A DNA stretch of 64,000 nt from Spirosoma profusum (GTDB taxonomy: Bacteria; Bacteroidota; Bacteroidia; Cytophagales; Spirosomataceae): the NCBI RefSeq assembly GCF_014699005.1, contig NZ_JACWZY010000001.1, forward strand, positions 248,001-312,000, in the 5' to 3' direction. The notes below the pieces were generated by a model. It ran no database searches, was not told where the DNA came from, and worked only from the letters and a program-made list of their open reading frames with translations. This document shows positions 18,633 to 27,541 of this stretch, piece after piece. The position numbers and the translations under genes were made by a program. Every line of letters starts with the position of its first letter. The first letter of the stretch is position 1.

Positions 18633-20861
18633 ATGCGATTACCAATGTTATACAAAACGGTTTGTTTACTCACGTTGACATTTCTCTCAACTATTCCTGT
18701 CTGGGCGCAATCCGTTTATCAGGACAAACCGTTTGTCCAGGACTACAGTATCAAATACTACGTTAACAAACCTGATGCAAGTCTTACAGGACTAGCCTGC
18801 GACCGGAACGGCGTTATCCAGATGCTTTCAGACGATGGGTTACTACGTCCCTCCGGTGGGCAGTTTTTGGTGCCCGGTATGTTGCTCCCTGACCGAACGT
18901 ATCGCCCAATCACGGATATGAAACTGGCGGCTGTTGGCGTATATGATCAGCAACTGGTATACCTCGATAACCGGGCAGTGTTGAGCAATGCCTGGGCTGG
19001 AAAGTTATTTACCCAACACCAACTACCACAAGCGAAACTGTTTGCGGGCGGAGCCGATTTTGCTTTTCTGGTTTCGGATGGAAAAGCGTTGCATCTGGTG
19101 AAAGGCGCCGACGTAGCATGGAAGGGCAATTTGGCTGACGATGAGGCTATTCAGGTTCGATATCAACCCACGAAAGATTTGTTCTGGATATTAGGCAAGA
19201 AGTCGTTGTACACACTTTCGGGCAAGGAACACAAACTGACGAAAGTTTTTGAGGGCCCCAATTTCACCTCGTTCGATCTGTCATCTAAAAGCCAGAAAAT
19301 CATCATTGGTACGTCGGACGGCTATCTGGAAGTTGATCCACTGACGAAAAAACAGATTGGTGCCGTTCATCGAAAATTGCCTGTAACGGATATTACTGCC
19401 GTGGCCGAGGTAAACGGAAAATTATGGTTTGGATCGAAGGAAGGCGCTTTTTCGCTACGTCCCGATGGTAAATTTGATTATTACAACGGCGAACGCTGGC
19501 TACCCGGCAACCACGTAACGGCGATTATGGCTGGTCCCGAACGTAGCGTATTACTGCTGACTACGGCTGGTTTGACAAAACTTGAGTTCAAATCCATGAC
19601 GTTGCACGACAAAGCGAAATTGTACGACGCGCAGGTACGTACCCGACACATCCGAAACGGCTTCAACGCATCGCTGGTAGGTATGGAAAAAGGGAACGTA
19701 GCGACGGGTTATATGGAAGATTCGGACAACGATGGTTTGTGGACATCGATGTATCTGGCGGGTGAGATTTTCCGGTATGCTGTTACGAAAGATAAAGAAG
19801 CCCTGCAAAACTGCCGCGAATCGCTGGATGCGATGGAACGATTATACACCGTAACACCCGTTCCGGGTTTTCCGGCGCGGTCGTTCGAGCGGGCGGGCTA
19901 TATCGCGAAACTGCACGATACCGAACGCTGGCAACATTCACCGCAACCGAACTGGGACTGGAAATCAACTACGAGCAGCGACGAGGTTATCGGGCACATT
20001 TTTGCCTTTGGAGCGATGGCTGAACTGATTGATGATAAGGATATTAAGAGCCGGTCTATTACGTTGATTGATACGTTGATGAGCCACATCATCAGTCACG
20101 ATTTGTATCTGATTGATTTCGACGGGAAGCCGACTCTGTGGGGCAAGTGGAATCCCGAATACGTAAATGCTTTCCCGATTAACGTGGGCGACCGCAAGCT
20201 GAATTCATCCAATATTACAGCGATGCTGCAAACGGCCTATCATTTCACGAAAAAGGAAAAGTATAAAAAGAAGGCGTTTGAGCTGCTACAAAAGCATGGC
20301 TATTACGAAAACCTGATGCGTTCCATGAAAATCATTGGTAAAGCGCCGGATAATGCCGATGAGCACAGCAAACATATGTCGGACGGCTGGAACCACTCCG
20401 ACGACGAGATGTATTTTGTGGGGTATTGGGGACTATATCGTTATGCTTTCAATGATACGTTGAAGGCCAATTTCAAAAAGGCTATCATTGATCATTGGGA
20501 AGTCGAACGTCCCGAAAAAGATGGCGCCTGGAATATTTTTACTGCCTTAACTGGCACCAAATCGTTCGATTTAAACGAGGCTGTCTGGTACTTACAGGAG
20601 CATCCGCTCGATCTGGTCGACTGGGAAATCAAGAATAGCCATCGCAAAGACATCGAGCCACTACCCGAAAATTTCCGTCGGCAAACCACCAAAGAAGTGC
20701 TCCCACCCGACGAACGGCCAATCCAACGCCATAACGCCAATATGTTTGACCTGGACCGCGCTCGTGGCAACGGTACGTCGGAACACAGCGCGGGCGACAT
20801 CTGGCTATTGCCCTACTGGATGGGCCGCTATCTGGGCGTAATTAGTGCGCCAGTGCGATAA
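18633..20861 (+). CDS. Secreted propeller plus helical-domain protein (paralog 2)
   Basis: A 742-residue protein with a Sec signal peptide (MRLPMLYKTVCLL, cut after VWAQ). The ATG at 18633 is preferred; TTG at 18615 lies four bases after the upstream stop. The N-terminal half is a propeller (LWFGSKEGAFSLRPDGKF); the C-terminal half is helical with conserved STTSSDEVIGHIFAF near residue 445 and WNHSDDEMYFVGYW near residue 587, which carry the best catalytic-acid candidates. It ends LLPYWMGRYLGVISAPV. It follows paralog 1 closely, so the two are probably co-transcribed. It is much closer to paralog 3 than to paralog 1. The reaction is unknown; lyase or glycosidase is a guess from the toroid-like layout. 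Confidence 0.8.
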   Translation: MRLPMLYKTVCLLTLTFLSTIPVWAQSVYQDKPFVQDYSIKYYVNKPDASLTGLACDRNGVIQMLSDDGLLRPSGGQFLVPGMLLPDRTYRPITDMKLAAVGVYDQQLVYLDNRAVLSNAWAGKLFTQHQLPQAKLFAGGADFAFLVSDGKALHLVKGADVAWKGNLADDEAIQVRYQPTKDLFWILGKKSLYTLSGKEHKLTKVFEGPNFTSFDLSSKSQKIIIGTSDGYLEVDPLTKKQIGAVHRKLPVTDITAVAEVNGKLWFGSKEGAFSLRPDGKFDYYNGERWLPGNHVTAIMAGPERSVLLLTTAGLTKLEFKSMTLHDKAKLYDAQVRTRHIRNGFNASLVGMEKGNVATGYMEDSDNDGLWTSMYLAGEIFRYAVTKDKEALQNCRESLDAMERLYTVTPVPGFPARSFERAGYIAKLHDTERWQHSPQPNWDWKSTTSSDEVIGHIFAFGAMAELIDDKDIKSRSITLIDTLMSHIISHDLYLIDFDGKPTLWGKWNPEYVNAFPINVGDRKLNSSNITAMLQTAYHFTKKEKYKKKAFELLQKHGYYENLMRSMKIIGKAPDNADEHSKHMSDGWNHSDDEMYFVGYWGLYRYAFNDTLKANFKKAIIDHWEVERPEKDGAWNIFTALTGTKSFDLNEAVWYLQEHPLDLVDWEIKNSHRKDIEPLPENFRRQTTKEVLPPDERPIQRHNANMFDLDRARGNGTSEHSAGDIWLLPYWMGRYLGVISAPVR

Positions 20862-20923
20862 TAAAGAGCGAAAGAGTGAATGAGCGGCTGTAATCAACCG
20901 TCTAAAATTAATCTGATGAGCAT

Positions 20924-21015
20924 TTTTGTCATTCTGACGCAGGAAGAATCTTAAAGTATCCAAACGTATTTGCTGGGGAACATTAAGGTCCTTCGTGCCT
21001 CAGGACGACAAAAAA
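20924..21015. repeat. Degenerate family-A palindrome (GTCATTCTGACG type)
   Basis: The left arm begins TTTTGTCATTCTGACGCAGG and the right arm ends CTCAGGACGACAAAAA. The arms pair imperfectly. It belongs to the same family as the near-perfect copies at 23.3, 24.1, 25.7 and 28.6 kb and lies between paralogs 2 and 3. Confidence 0.7.
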
Positions 21016-21037
21016 TCGCTAACTATATCTGAAAAAT

Positions 21038-23305
21038 ATGTCAGCCAACTTTACTAAGCCTAAAGCAAATTGGCTGTTTTACAGCGCGCTCTTTCTCTCT
21101 TTCACACTTTCGTTCTTTGCCTTCGCTCAATCGATTTACAAAGACGCTCCCTACTTACAGGATTATAGCGTCAAATATTATACGACCGATAGTACAATTC
21201 AGTTAAAAGCGGTTTGTACAGATCGGAATAACGTAACACAAATACTTTCCTCGAAAGGGTTACTACGTCCATCGGGCGGCCAGTTTCAATATCCCGGTAC
21301 GTTGGCGGCCGACCGCTCTTACCGCCCAATTACCGACCGGAATCTGGTGGGGTTAGGGCTGGGTGCGCATCAATTTGTTTATCTGGATGACACTGCGATT
21401 CTGAGTAATGCCTGGGCTGGAAAACTGTTTAATCGTCATGATTTGCCAAGTGCCCGCCTGTTCTGTTCAGGTGCTGAGGGAACGGCACAACCGTCTACGT
21501 TTTTGGTTTCGGATGGGAAAATTCTGCATTTGTTGAAAAGTGATTACGTAGCATGGAAAGGCTCGCTGACTGAGGATTCAGTCAGCGATTTACGATACGA
21601 AGCAGCCAGGAATCGTTTCTGGATATTGGGCAAACACTCGCTGAGTTGGCTGGATGTAAAGACAGATAAGCTCCAGACAGTGTTTCAACAACCGGGTTTG
21701 ACCTGTTTTACCATTGCTTTGAATATGATTTACCTCGGTACGCACGATGGGTATCAGGTTCTCGATGCTACGTCATATAAGCCAATTGGCGCAATTCAGC
21801 GAAAGCTCCCTTGCCCGGATATAACTACGATTTCCCACGTTCATGGCAACCTTTGGTTTGGCTCACCGATGGGTGCTTTTATGCTACGTCCCAACGGGAA
21901 GTTTAACTACTATTATGGCGAACGGTGGTTGCCGGGAAACACTGTGATTGCTATTGCTGAAGGGCCCGGGAAGACGGTTGACATTCTGACCAACACAGGT
22001 TTAGGCGAGCTCCATTTCGAGCCAATGACCTTGCAGCAGAAAGCCCTTATGTACGAGAAACAGGTTCGGCAGCGGCACATTCGGTACGGGTTTAATTGCG
22101 ACGTAACGGTTATCCAAAACGGCGATTTGTCGACAGCGCAGATGGGCCAGCGTGATAGCGATAATTTGTGGACGTCGATGTATCTGGTTAGCCAGTTGTT
22201 TCGCTATAAAGTCACGGGCGATAAAGAAGCACTGGCTAACTGTATGGAGTCGTTTGAGGCCATGGAACGTCTGTTCAGCATTACCAACATGAACGGCTTT
22301 TTTGCTCGTGGCTTCGAACGACAGGGCTATCATAAATTTGAAGCCAAAGCCTGGGACGGCGGCCTGACCAACGGGTGGAATCACGCGAAAGATCCACAAT
22401 GGGATTGGCGCGGAACAACCAGCAGTGATCAGACGGTAGGTCAAATGTTTTCGCTCACGCTACTGGCCGAACTGATGGATGGCGACGTGAAAAAGCGGGC
22501 TATTGAGCTGATCGACAGCTTGATGTCAAACATTATCCGAAACGATTGGTATTTGCTGGATGTCGATGGCAAACCGACGCTTTGGGCCAAGTGGAATCCT
22601 ACCTACGTGAATTCGTTCGATAAGTCAGTCGGTGATCGGAAAATCAATTCGTCCAATATTATCGGATTTCTACAGGCTGCGTATCACTTTACGGGCAAGC
22701 CGATTTACAAGCAGAAAGCCTATGAATTGATGCAGAAACACGGCTATCTGGAAAATCTGATGCGGCCTATGAGCGAAATTGGAAAAGCGCCAAAAGGGTC
22801 TAGCGACTGGGCCAAAATGCTGTCGGAAGGTTGGAATCATTCGGACGATGAAATGTATTTTCTGGCGTATTGGCCACTCTATCGCTATGCGTTCACCCCT
22901 GAACTAAAAGCAAGTTATGGCAAAGCGATCAAAGATCATTGGCAGGCAGAACGTCCAGAGAAAGACGGGCTTTGGAATCTCTGCTACGCCATGACAGGTG
23001 CCAAAACCTTCGATCTGCCCGAAACCGTCTGGTATCTCAAAGAATTTCCGCTGGATATGATCGAGTGGCCAATAATGAATAGTCACCGGAAAGACATTGA
23101 ATTCATTCCCGAAAATTTTCGTGGGCAAACTACTAAAGAAGTCCTTTCGCCCGACGAACGACCGGAGCTGAAGCACAATCGCAATCTCTTCAAGTTAGAT
23201 CGACCGGGTAAAGTGATCAGCGAACTCAGTGCGGGCGATTCATTCCTGCTGCCGTACTGGATGGGACGCTTTTTGGGAGTAATTAGCGCACCGGTGGGTA
23301 AATAA
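21038..23305 (+). CDS. Secreted propeller plus helical-domain protein (paralog 3)
   Basis: A 755-residue protein with a signal peptide cut near FAFAQ. Its layout matches paralog 2: after the signal, YKDAPYLQDYSVKYY, a propeller with LWFGSPMGAFMLRPNGKF, then a helical domain with GTTSSDQTVGQMFSL and WNHSDDEMYFLAYW, ending LLPYWMGRFLGVISAPVG. The 176-bp gap before it holds a degenerate palindrome, so it may be transcribed separately. Tandem duplication with divergence is the simplest origin. The role is inferred to be in extracellular or periplasmic glycan handling because of the toroid-like domain and the glycan genes downstream. Confidence 0.8.
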   Translation: MSANFTKPKANWLFYSALFLSFTLSFFAFAQSIYKDAPYLQDYSVKYYTTDSTIQLKAVCTDRNNVTQILSSKGLLRPSGGQFQYPGTLAADRSYRPITDRNLVGLGLGAHQFVYLDDTAILSNAWAGKLFNRHDLPSARLFCSGAEGTAQPSTFLVSDGKILHLLKSDYVAWKGSLTEDSVSDLRYEAARNRFWILGKHSLSWLDVKTDKLQTVFQQPGLTCFTIALNMIYLGTHDGYQVLDATSYKPIGAIQRKLPCPDITTISHVHGNLWFGSPMGAFMLRPNGKFNYYYGERWLPGNTVIAIAEGPGKTVDILTNTGLGELHFEPMTLQQKALMYEKQVRQRHIRYGFNCDVTVIQNGDLSTAQMGQRDSDNLWTSMYLVSQLFRYKVTGDKEALANCMESFEAMERLFSITNMNGFFARGFERQGYHKFEAKAWDGGLTNGWNHAKDPQWDWRGTTSSDQTVGQMFSLTLLAELMDGDVKKRAIELIDSLMSNIIRNDWYLLDVDGKPTLWAKWNPTYVNSFDKSVGDRKINSSNIIGFLQAAYHFTGKPIYKQKAYELMQKHGYLENLMRPMSEIGKAPKGSSDWAKMLSEGWNHSDDEMYFLAYWPLYRYAFTPELKASYGKAIKDHWQAERPEKDGLWNLCYAMTGAKTFDLPETVWYLKEFPLDMIEWPIMNSHRKDIEFIPENFRGQTTKEVLSPDERPELKHNRNLFKLDRPGKVISELSAGDSFLLPYWMGRFLGVISAPVGK

Positions 23306-23320
23306 GAATTGATAGCCATT

Positions 23321-23407
23321 TTTGTCATGCTGAGGCATGAAGCATCTTAAAGATTCATAACTCTCAAGTCAGGATGCTTTAAGATGCTTCATACCTCAGC
23401 ATGACAA
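23321..23407. repeat. Family-A palindrome
   Basis: Long inverted repeat with outer arms TTTGTCATGCTGAGG and CCTCAGCATGACAAA and inner arms around AGCATCTTAAAG. It lies just after paralog 3 and could fold into a long RNA hairpin acting as a terminator or 3' stabiliser. Confidence 0.8.
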
Positions 23408-23514
23408 ACCCCTCATTTTTAACCTAGTTTTCGAAAGTTTAAGTGGCTGTTTTGTAAAAAGTGCTGAACTTGCAGCCGTCCCATCTGAGCGGACGTTTTA
23501 GACGCAACAAGAAC

Positions 23515-24039
23515 ATGAAAGACCGTAGATATCCCATCGGGCCGTTTGTTACGCAGGATACGTATTCAGCAGATGAACTGGCTAACCTCATTATCATCAT
23601 TGAAAATAGTCCTGCTACGTATCGTCAATTAGTTGAAAACCTGTCACCTGATGATTTAGTGAAGACGTATCGGGAAGGTAGCTGGACGGTTCAGCAACTC
23701 GTTCACCACGTAGCAGATATTCAGTTGCTGCACTTTTTGCGAATGAAAAAAGCGTTAACTGAGCCTGATTACGAAAACGTTACGTTAATAAATATGAATG
23801 GCTGGGTCGATACCGCCGATTCATTAGAAGCGCCAATCGCCGATTCATTGCTGATGTTTGAGTCGATCACCCGCCGTTACGTCTGGCTAGCTAAATCGCT
23901 GACGGAAGATCAGTTGGCCATTACGTATTACCATACCGTTCGGCAGCGTTCTTTTACACAAGCGCAGGCGCTGGCGATGTCGGCCTGGCACGTGCAACAT
24001 CATCTGGCGCATATTAAGTTGGCGCTGGAAATTTTATAA
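23515..24039 (+). CDS. DinB/YfiT (BstA-like) metal-dependent protein
   Basis: A 174-residue protein of the DinB four-helix superfamily. The motif GSWTVQQLVHHVAD and the C-terminal SAWHVQHHLAHI supply the histidine triad typical of YfiT/BstA, which are annotated as metal-dependent hydrolases or bacillithiol S-transferases. MKDRRYPIGPFV is the usual family N-terminus, so the start is placed at the ATG at 23515 rather than GTG 23461. It is a single gene bracketed by family-A palindromes and has no evident link to the sugar genes. Confidence 0.88.
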   Translation: MKDRRYPIGPFVTQDTYSADELANLIIIIENSPATYRQLVENLSPDDLVKTYREGSWTVQQLVHHVADIQLLHFLRMKKALTEPDYENVTLINMNGWVDTADSLEAPIADSLLMFESITRRYVWLAKSLTEDQLAITYYHTVRQRSFTQAQALAMSAWHVQHHLAHIKLALEIL

Positions 24040-24052
24040 AATTCTCCCACGT

Positions 24053-24142
24053 TTTTGTCATTCTGACGAAGGAAGAATCTTAACGTATCCTAGCTAATGC
24101 GTTTAGGTACGTTAAGATTCTTCCTTCGTCAGAATGACAAAA
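24053..24142. repeat. Family-A palindrome, longest perfect copy
   Basis: The arms (24053-24087 and 24108-24142) are exact inverted complements over about 35 bp with a loop of about 20 nt. It lies between the convergent DinB-like gene (plus) and the Gfo/Idh/MocA gene (minus), where a bidirectional terminator would be useful. Confidence 0.85.
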
Positions 24143-24186
24143 CGCTCGTCTGATAACCATTTTCAAAAGCTTAAACAGCTTCATTT

Positions 24187-25629
24187 CTATAGCGACAGAC
24201 TCCAGCCAGCGCGGTAGTCGCGCTTAACAAACTGGTTGGCCAGGTCGTAGTTCGTAATTTTCATGTTTGGCGCGTCGTAATACAACTTTTTCCGTCCGTT
24301 GTATTTGTCGACGCTACGTTTGGCCGATGGATTGTCGCGGAGCATCCAGCTACGTAGCGCCAGATTGCCAATCAGAATACTTTCGGTAAACGGAGCTGCA
24401 TACTCGAATGGCGAACTGGTTTCGCCTTTGCCATAACCTGCAATACAGGCATTTACCCACTGGAGATAGTGATTTTCGTCGGGTACGCGCGGTATGGTTT
24501 GGGCAATGTTTAGGGTGTCATTTGCTTTTAGGGGAAGCAGACGCGGATTCGCTCCGTAGCAGTCGGCCATAAGTTTGCCTTTCGAGCCAATAAATAACAC
24601 CCCACCATCCGAGTTGCCAAAGCTTTCGCCGGGAAGTAATTCTTCGGGCAGTTCGGGCAAAATGCCGCCATCGTACCAGCTTACTTTTATGTCGCCTTTA
24701 CCGTCTTTACGTGGATAATTGAGGTGGATATTACTCGAGAAAGGCGTCCAGTCGGGATTATCGTCTTGCGGACGTAGCGTAAAGGCCCAGGTTCCAGCCA
24801 GACTACATTCTACTGAATTGGGATAATCAATCGGTAAAATGCGGAATACGGGGTCCATAATATGGCAGGCCATATCGCCCAGGGCACCGGTTCCATAAGG
24901 CCACCAGCCGCGCCAGTTCCAGGGCAGATAAGCTTCGTTATAAGGCACTTTTTTGGCCGGACCGAGCCATAAATCGAAATCAAGTTCTTTCGGAATGTCA
25001 AACGTTTTGTCAGTCGGAACAGCTTGGGGCCATACCGGGCGATTGGTCCAGGTTAGCACCTTATGTACTTCGCCAATAATGCCCGAATCGTAGATTTCTT
25101 TCATACGCCGAACCCCGTTGCCAGAGCCGCCCTGATTGCCCATCTGCGTAATGACCTTGTATTTTTTAGCGGCCTGACCCAGAATCCGGGCTTCGTAAAT
25201 GTCGTGCGTAAGCGGCTTTTGGGTGTAAACGTGTTTGCCTAACTGCATGGCTGCCAACGTAGCAACCGCGTGCGTGTTATCGGGCGTCGAGATGGAACAG
25301 GCGTCGATATTTTTGTTTTCCTTGGAAAGCATTTCCCGAAAATCCTTGTAATACGTCGCCTTCGGGAATCGGGTACGCGAGTCAACAGCCTGCCGATCAT
25401 CGACATCGCACAAGGCCACAATATTTACATTCGGACTGGCGGAAAACGACGCCAGATCACTTTTGCCTTTGCCGCCTGCACCAATGGCCGCAATATTGAG
25501 CTTATCGCTTGGCGCAACAAAACCTTTGCCCAATACGTGTCGGGGAACGATAAAAAAGGACGTAGCGGCCAGCGATGAGGTTTTCAGAAAGTCGCGACGG
25601 CTGTTTGGGGATGCATTTTTTTCTTGCAT
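24187..25629 (-). CDS. Gfo/Idh/MocA-family oxidoreductase with Tat signal
   Basis: A 480-residue NAD(P)-dependent sugar oxidoreductase. A twin-arginine export signal is visible at the N-terminus (SRRDFLK followed by a hydrophobic stretch), so it probably folds in the cytoplasm and works in the periplasm. The nucleotide-binding motif IAAIGAGGKGKSD and the catalytic-loop variant VYTQKPLTHD (TQKP in place of the classical EKP) fit the Bacteroidota subgroup of this family. It is the last gene of a minus-strand five-gene run that begins at 29411. The substrate is unknown; members act on sugars, inositols or glycosides. Confidence 0.9.
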   Translation of the reverse strand: MQEKNASPNSRRDFLKTSSLAATSFFIVPRHVLGKGFVAPSDKLNIAAIGAGGKGKSDLASFSASPNVNIVALCDVDDRQAVDSRTRFPKATYYKDFREMLSKENKNIDACSISTPDNTHAVATLAAMQLGKHVYTQKPLTHDIYEARILGQAAKKYKVITQMGNQGGSGNGVRRMKEIYDSGIIGEVHKVLTWTNRPVWPQAVPTDKTFDIPKELDFDLWLGPAKKVPYNEAYLPWNWRGWWPYGTGALGDMACHIMDPVFRILPIDYPNSVECSLAGTWAFTLRPQDDNPDWTPFSSNIHLNYPRKDGKGDIKVSWYDGGILPELPEELLPGESFGNSDGGVLFIGSKGKLMADCYGANPRLLPLKANDTLNIAQTIPRVPDENHYLQWVNACIAGYGKGETSSPFEYAAPFTESILIGNLALRSWMLRDNPSAKRSVDKYNGRKKLYYDAPNMKITNYDLANQFVKRDYRAGWSLSL

Positions 25630-25681
25630 AATGCAGTTACGAGGTTAAAAGGGGTGAGAAAAGGGTGTTTTTAAAGAGATA

Positions 25682-25771
25682 TTTTGTCATGCTGACGAAG
25701 GAAGCATCTTAAGGTTTCCTTACCTGTGAGTGATGATACGTTAAGATGTTTCCTTCGTCAGCATGACAAAA
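25682..25771. repeat. Family-A palindrome
   Basis: Outer arms TTTTGTCATGCTGACGAAGG and its complement flank a short centre; one base in the right arm (ATGTTTCC against AAGCATC) breaks perfect pairing. It sits between two same-strand genes of the minus operon, so it may adjust relative expression rather than end transcription. Confidence 0.8.
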
Positions 25772-25779
25772 ATGCTACG

Positions 25780-26667
25780 TTAGGAGGGCCAGTATTCGGC
25801 CATTTTTTTGCGGAGGAACGTTACGCTACGTTCCAGTTGGGCCATGCCATCTACGCCGTCTTCAATGCTGATCCAGCCATCGAAACCAACTCGTTTCAGT
25901 TCAGTGAAAATGGCGTCGTAGTCGTTCAGTCCTTTGCCGATTTCGCCATGACTGAGCCGTTTGGCGTACCCGGCCGCTCCACCTTCTTCCCGGCGCAAAT
26001 CGTCGATGGTACCTTCGAGCAAATAACGGTCGCTAGCGTGCATCGTAACCACCCGGTGCGATACGCGATAGAGCAGTTCGAGCGGATCTTCGCCCGCCAG
26101 ATACGTATTGCTGGGGTCGTAGTTCACACCAAAATTGGGATGGTCGATACGGTCGACTAACTGGCAGAATACGTCCATTTTCTGGGCAAATTCGGGATAC
26201 GTCCAGAAGTCGTCTTTGTAATGATTTTCGAGGATGAGCGTAATGTTACGTTCCTGCGCATACGGCAAACAGGCTTCAATACATTCGGCGGCCAACGCTA
26301 CGCCTTCATCAATCGAAAGCTCTGGCCGACGCTGCCCCGACAGCACGCGACAATAGGTCCCGCCAAGAACGTAGGTCATGTCGATCCAGCGTTTTTGTTT
26401 CTCAATTTCATTCGCACGAAAATCGGGATTGGGGTGCGTAAAATCGGGCGAGCAGCACATCATCGGAATAACCTTTCCACTGGATTCGACTTCCTGCCGA
26501 AATAGCGGCCAGTTAGCTTCGTCGGCCATTTCCAGAAAACCAGCGTACCATTCCAGACCGTTGATATCGAGTTGGCTGGCCAGGTCAATCCATTCCGAAA
26601 CGCGCATGGTTCCATCTTTACATAACTGCTGCATAAATGCCTTCGGAAAGGCGGCTAGTTGGGGCAT
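25780..26667 (-). CDS. Sugar phosphate isomerase/epimerase, xylose-isomerase-like TIM barrel
   Basis: A 295-residue protein of the AP-endonuclease-2/xylose-isomerase-like superfamily. Metal-ligand positions are visible in LILENHYKDDFW, FGVNYDPSNTYLAG, VVTMHASD and WISIEDGVDG. No signal peptide, so cytoplasmic. It is the fourth gene of the minus operon and probably interconverts or epimerises a keto sugar made by one of the neighbouring dehydrogenases. The exact reaction cannot be told from sequence. Confidence 0.88.
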   Translation of the reverse strand: MPQLAAFPKAFMQQLCKDGTMRVSEWIDLASQLDINGLEWYAGFLEMADEANWPLFRQEVESSGKVIPMMCCSPDFTHPNPDFRANEIEKQKRWIDMTYVLGGTYCRVLSGQRRPELSIDEGVALAAECIEACLPYAQERNITLILENHYKDDFWTYPEFAQKMDVFCQLVDRIDHPNFGVNYDPSNTYLAGEDPLELLYRVSHRVVTMHASDRYLLEGTIDDLRREEGGAAGYAKRLSHGEIGKGLNDYDAIFTELKRVGFDGWISIEDGVDGMAQLERSVTFLRKKMAEYWPS

Positions 26668-26674
26668 AGTTTAA

Positions 26675-26761
26675 TGAGTGAAAGAGTGAATGAGTGAAAG
26701 AGCGATTGAGTGAGTGAATGAATGCGTCAGCCACTTTCACTCATTCACTCATTCACTCTTT
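26675..26761. repeat. Family-B repeat: GAGTGAA-type units forming an inverted pair
   Basis: A run of AGTGAAAGAGTGAATGAG faces its complement (TTCACTCATTCACTCATTC) across a short spacer. Related sequence is found near 20866, 37531 and 59260. The 7-8-bp periodic units suggest slippage. Confidence 0.75.
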
Positions 26762-27538
26762 TTAAAGCTTTGGTAAAAATCTGCCAATCACAGGAAACTG
26801 CTCTAGGTCAACGATTTGGCCGCTGATAGGGCCGCTTTCGTCGGCGAGCCAGTAGATGGCTGCGGCTGCAATCTCGTCGGGCAAAAGCATTCGGCCAGCG
26901 GGTGATAACGATGGTGGTAACGTAGTGTACCAATTGTCGGCGAAACCTTGCTCACGTTTGCGTTCGAGTTCGCGTTCGGTCAGTACCCAGCCGGGGTTGA
27001 TCTGATTCACGCGTACGCCGATTTCCCGGTGCAACGTATCACCCAGATTACGGGTCATCGTCACCAACGCTCCTTTCGATACGCTGTAAGCCATCAAACC
27101 GTATTCGCCAGACCAGGCATTGACCGAGCCAATGTTGAGCGCACAACCCCGTTGGGCCTGTAGGTGCGGCAAAGCAGCTTTTAGTAGCGCAAACGGCGCT
27201 ATCGTATTAACATCCAGTACCTTTCGAAATAAAGCCAAATCGGTGGTCTGAATCGTTGACGAAGCCACCAGTGCCGCATTGTTGACAATGGCATCCAGTT
27301 TGCCGAACGTAGCAATCGCCAGATCGACCAGATGCTGGGGGGCTTGTTCGTTGGTGATCTCTTCGATGTGCAACACCGACCGATCGGCACCTAAATCGGC
27401 AACGAGAGCTTCACCTAAATCGCGTTCAAGGCCGTGAATCACTACGTTGGCACCCTCGGCAACACAGCGTTTGGCAATGGCTTTCCCGATACCCGTACAA
27501 CTTCCGGTCACGATCACCACTTTATTCTTAAGACGCAT
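26762..27538 (-). CDS. Short-chain dehydrogenase/reductase
   Basis: A 258-residue classical SDR. The cofactor motif TGSCTGIGKAIA is at residues 11-22, NNAA near 87, the catalytic serine in LNIGSVNAWS, and the YSVSK catalytic Tyr-Lys pair. The C-terminus has the family-typical SGPISGQIVDLE. It ends one turn before the isomerase gene's repeat spacer and starts three bases from the end of the upstream dehydrogenase gene, so these are co-transcribed. It probably oxidises or reduces a sugar hydroxyl in the same pathway. Confidence 0.92.
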   Translation of the reverse strand: MRLKNKVVIVTGSCTGIGKAIAKRCVAEGANVVIHGLERDLGEALVADLGADRSVLHIEEITNEQAPQHLVDLAIATFGKLDAIVNNAALVASSTIQTTDLALFRKVLDVNTIAPFALLKAALPHLQAQRGCALNIGSVNAWSGEYGLMAYSVSKGALVTMTRNLGDTLHREIGVRVNQINPGWVLTERELERKREQGFADNWYTTLPPSLSPAGRMLLPDEIAAAAIYWLADESGPISGQIVDLEQFPVIGRFLPKL

Positions 27539-27541
27539 GGT

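Noticed and set aside
16298..23305. One-component sensor kinases, because of regulator-type propeller blades
   Set aside because: No HisKA, HATPase or transmembrane helix follows the blades; the C-terminal half is a helical enzyme-like domain.
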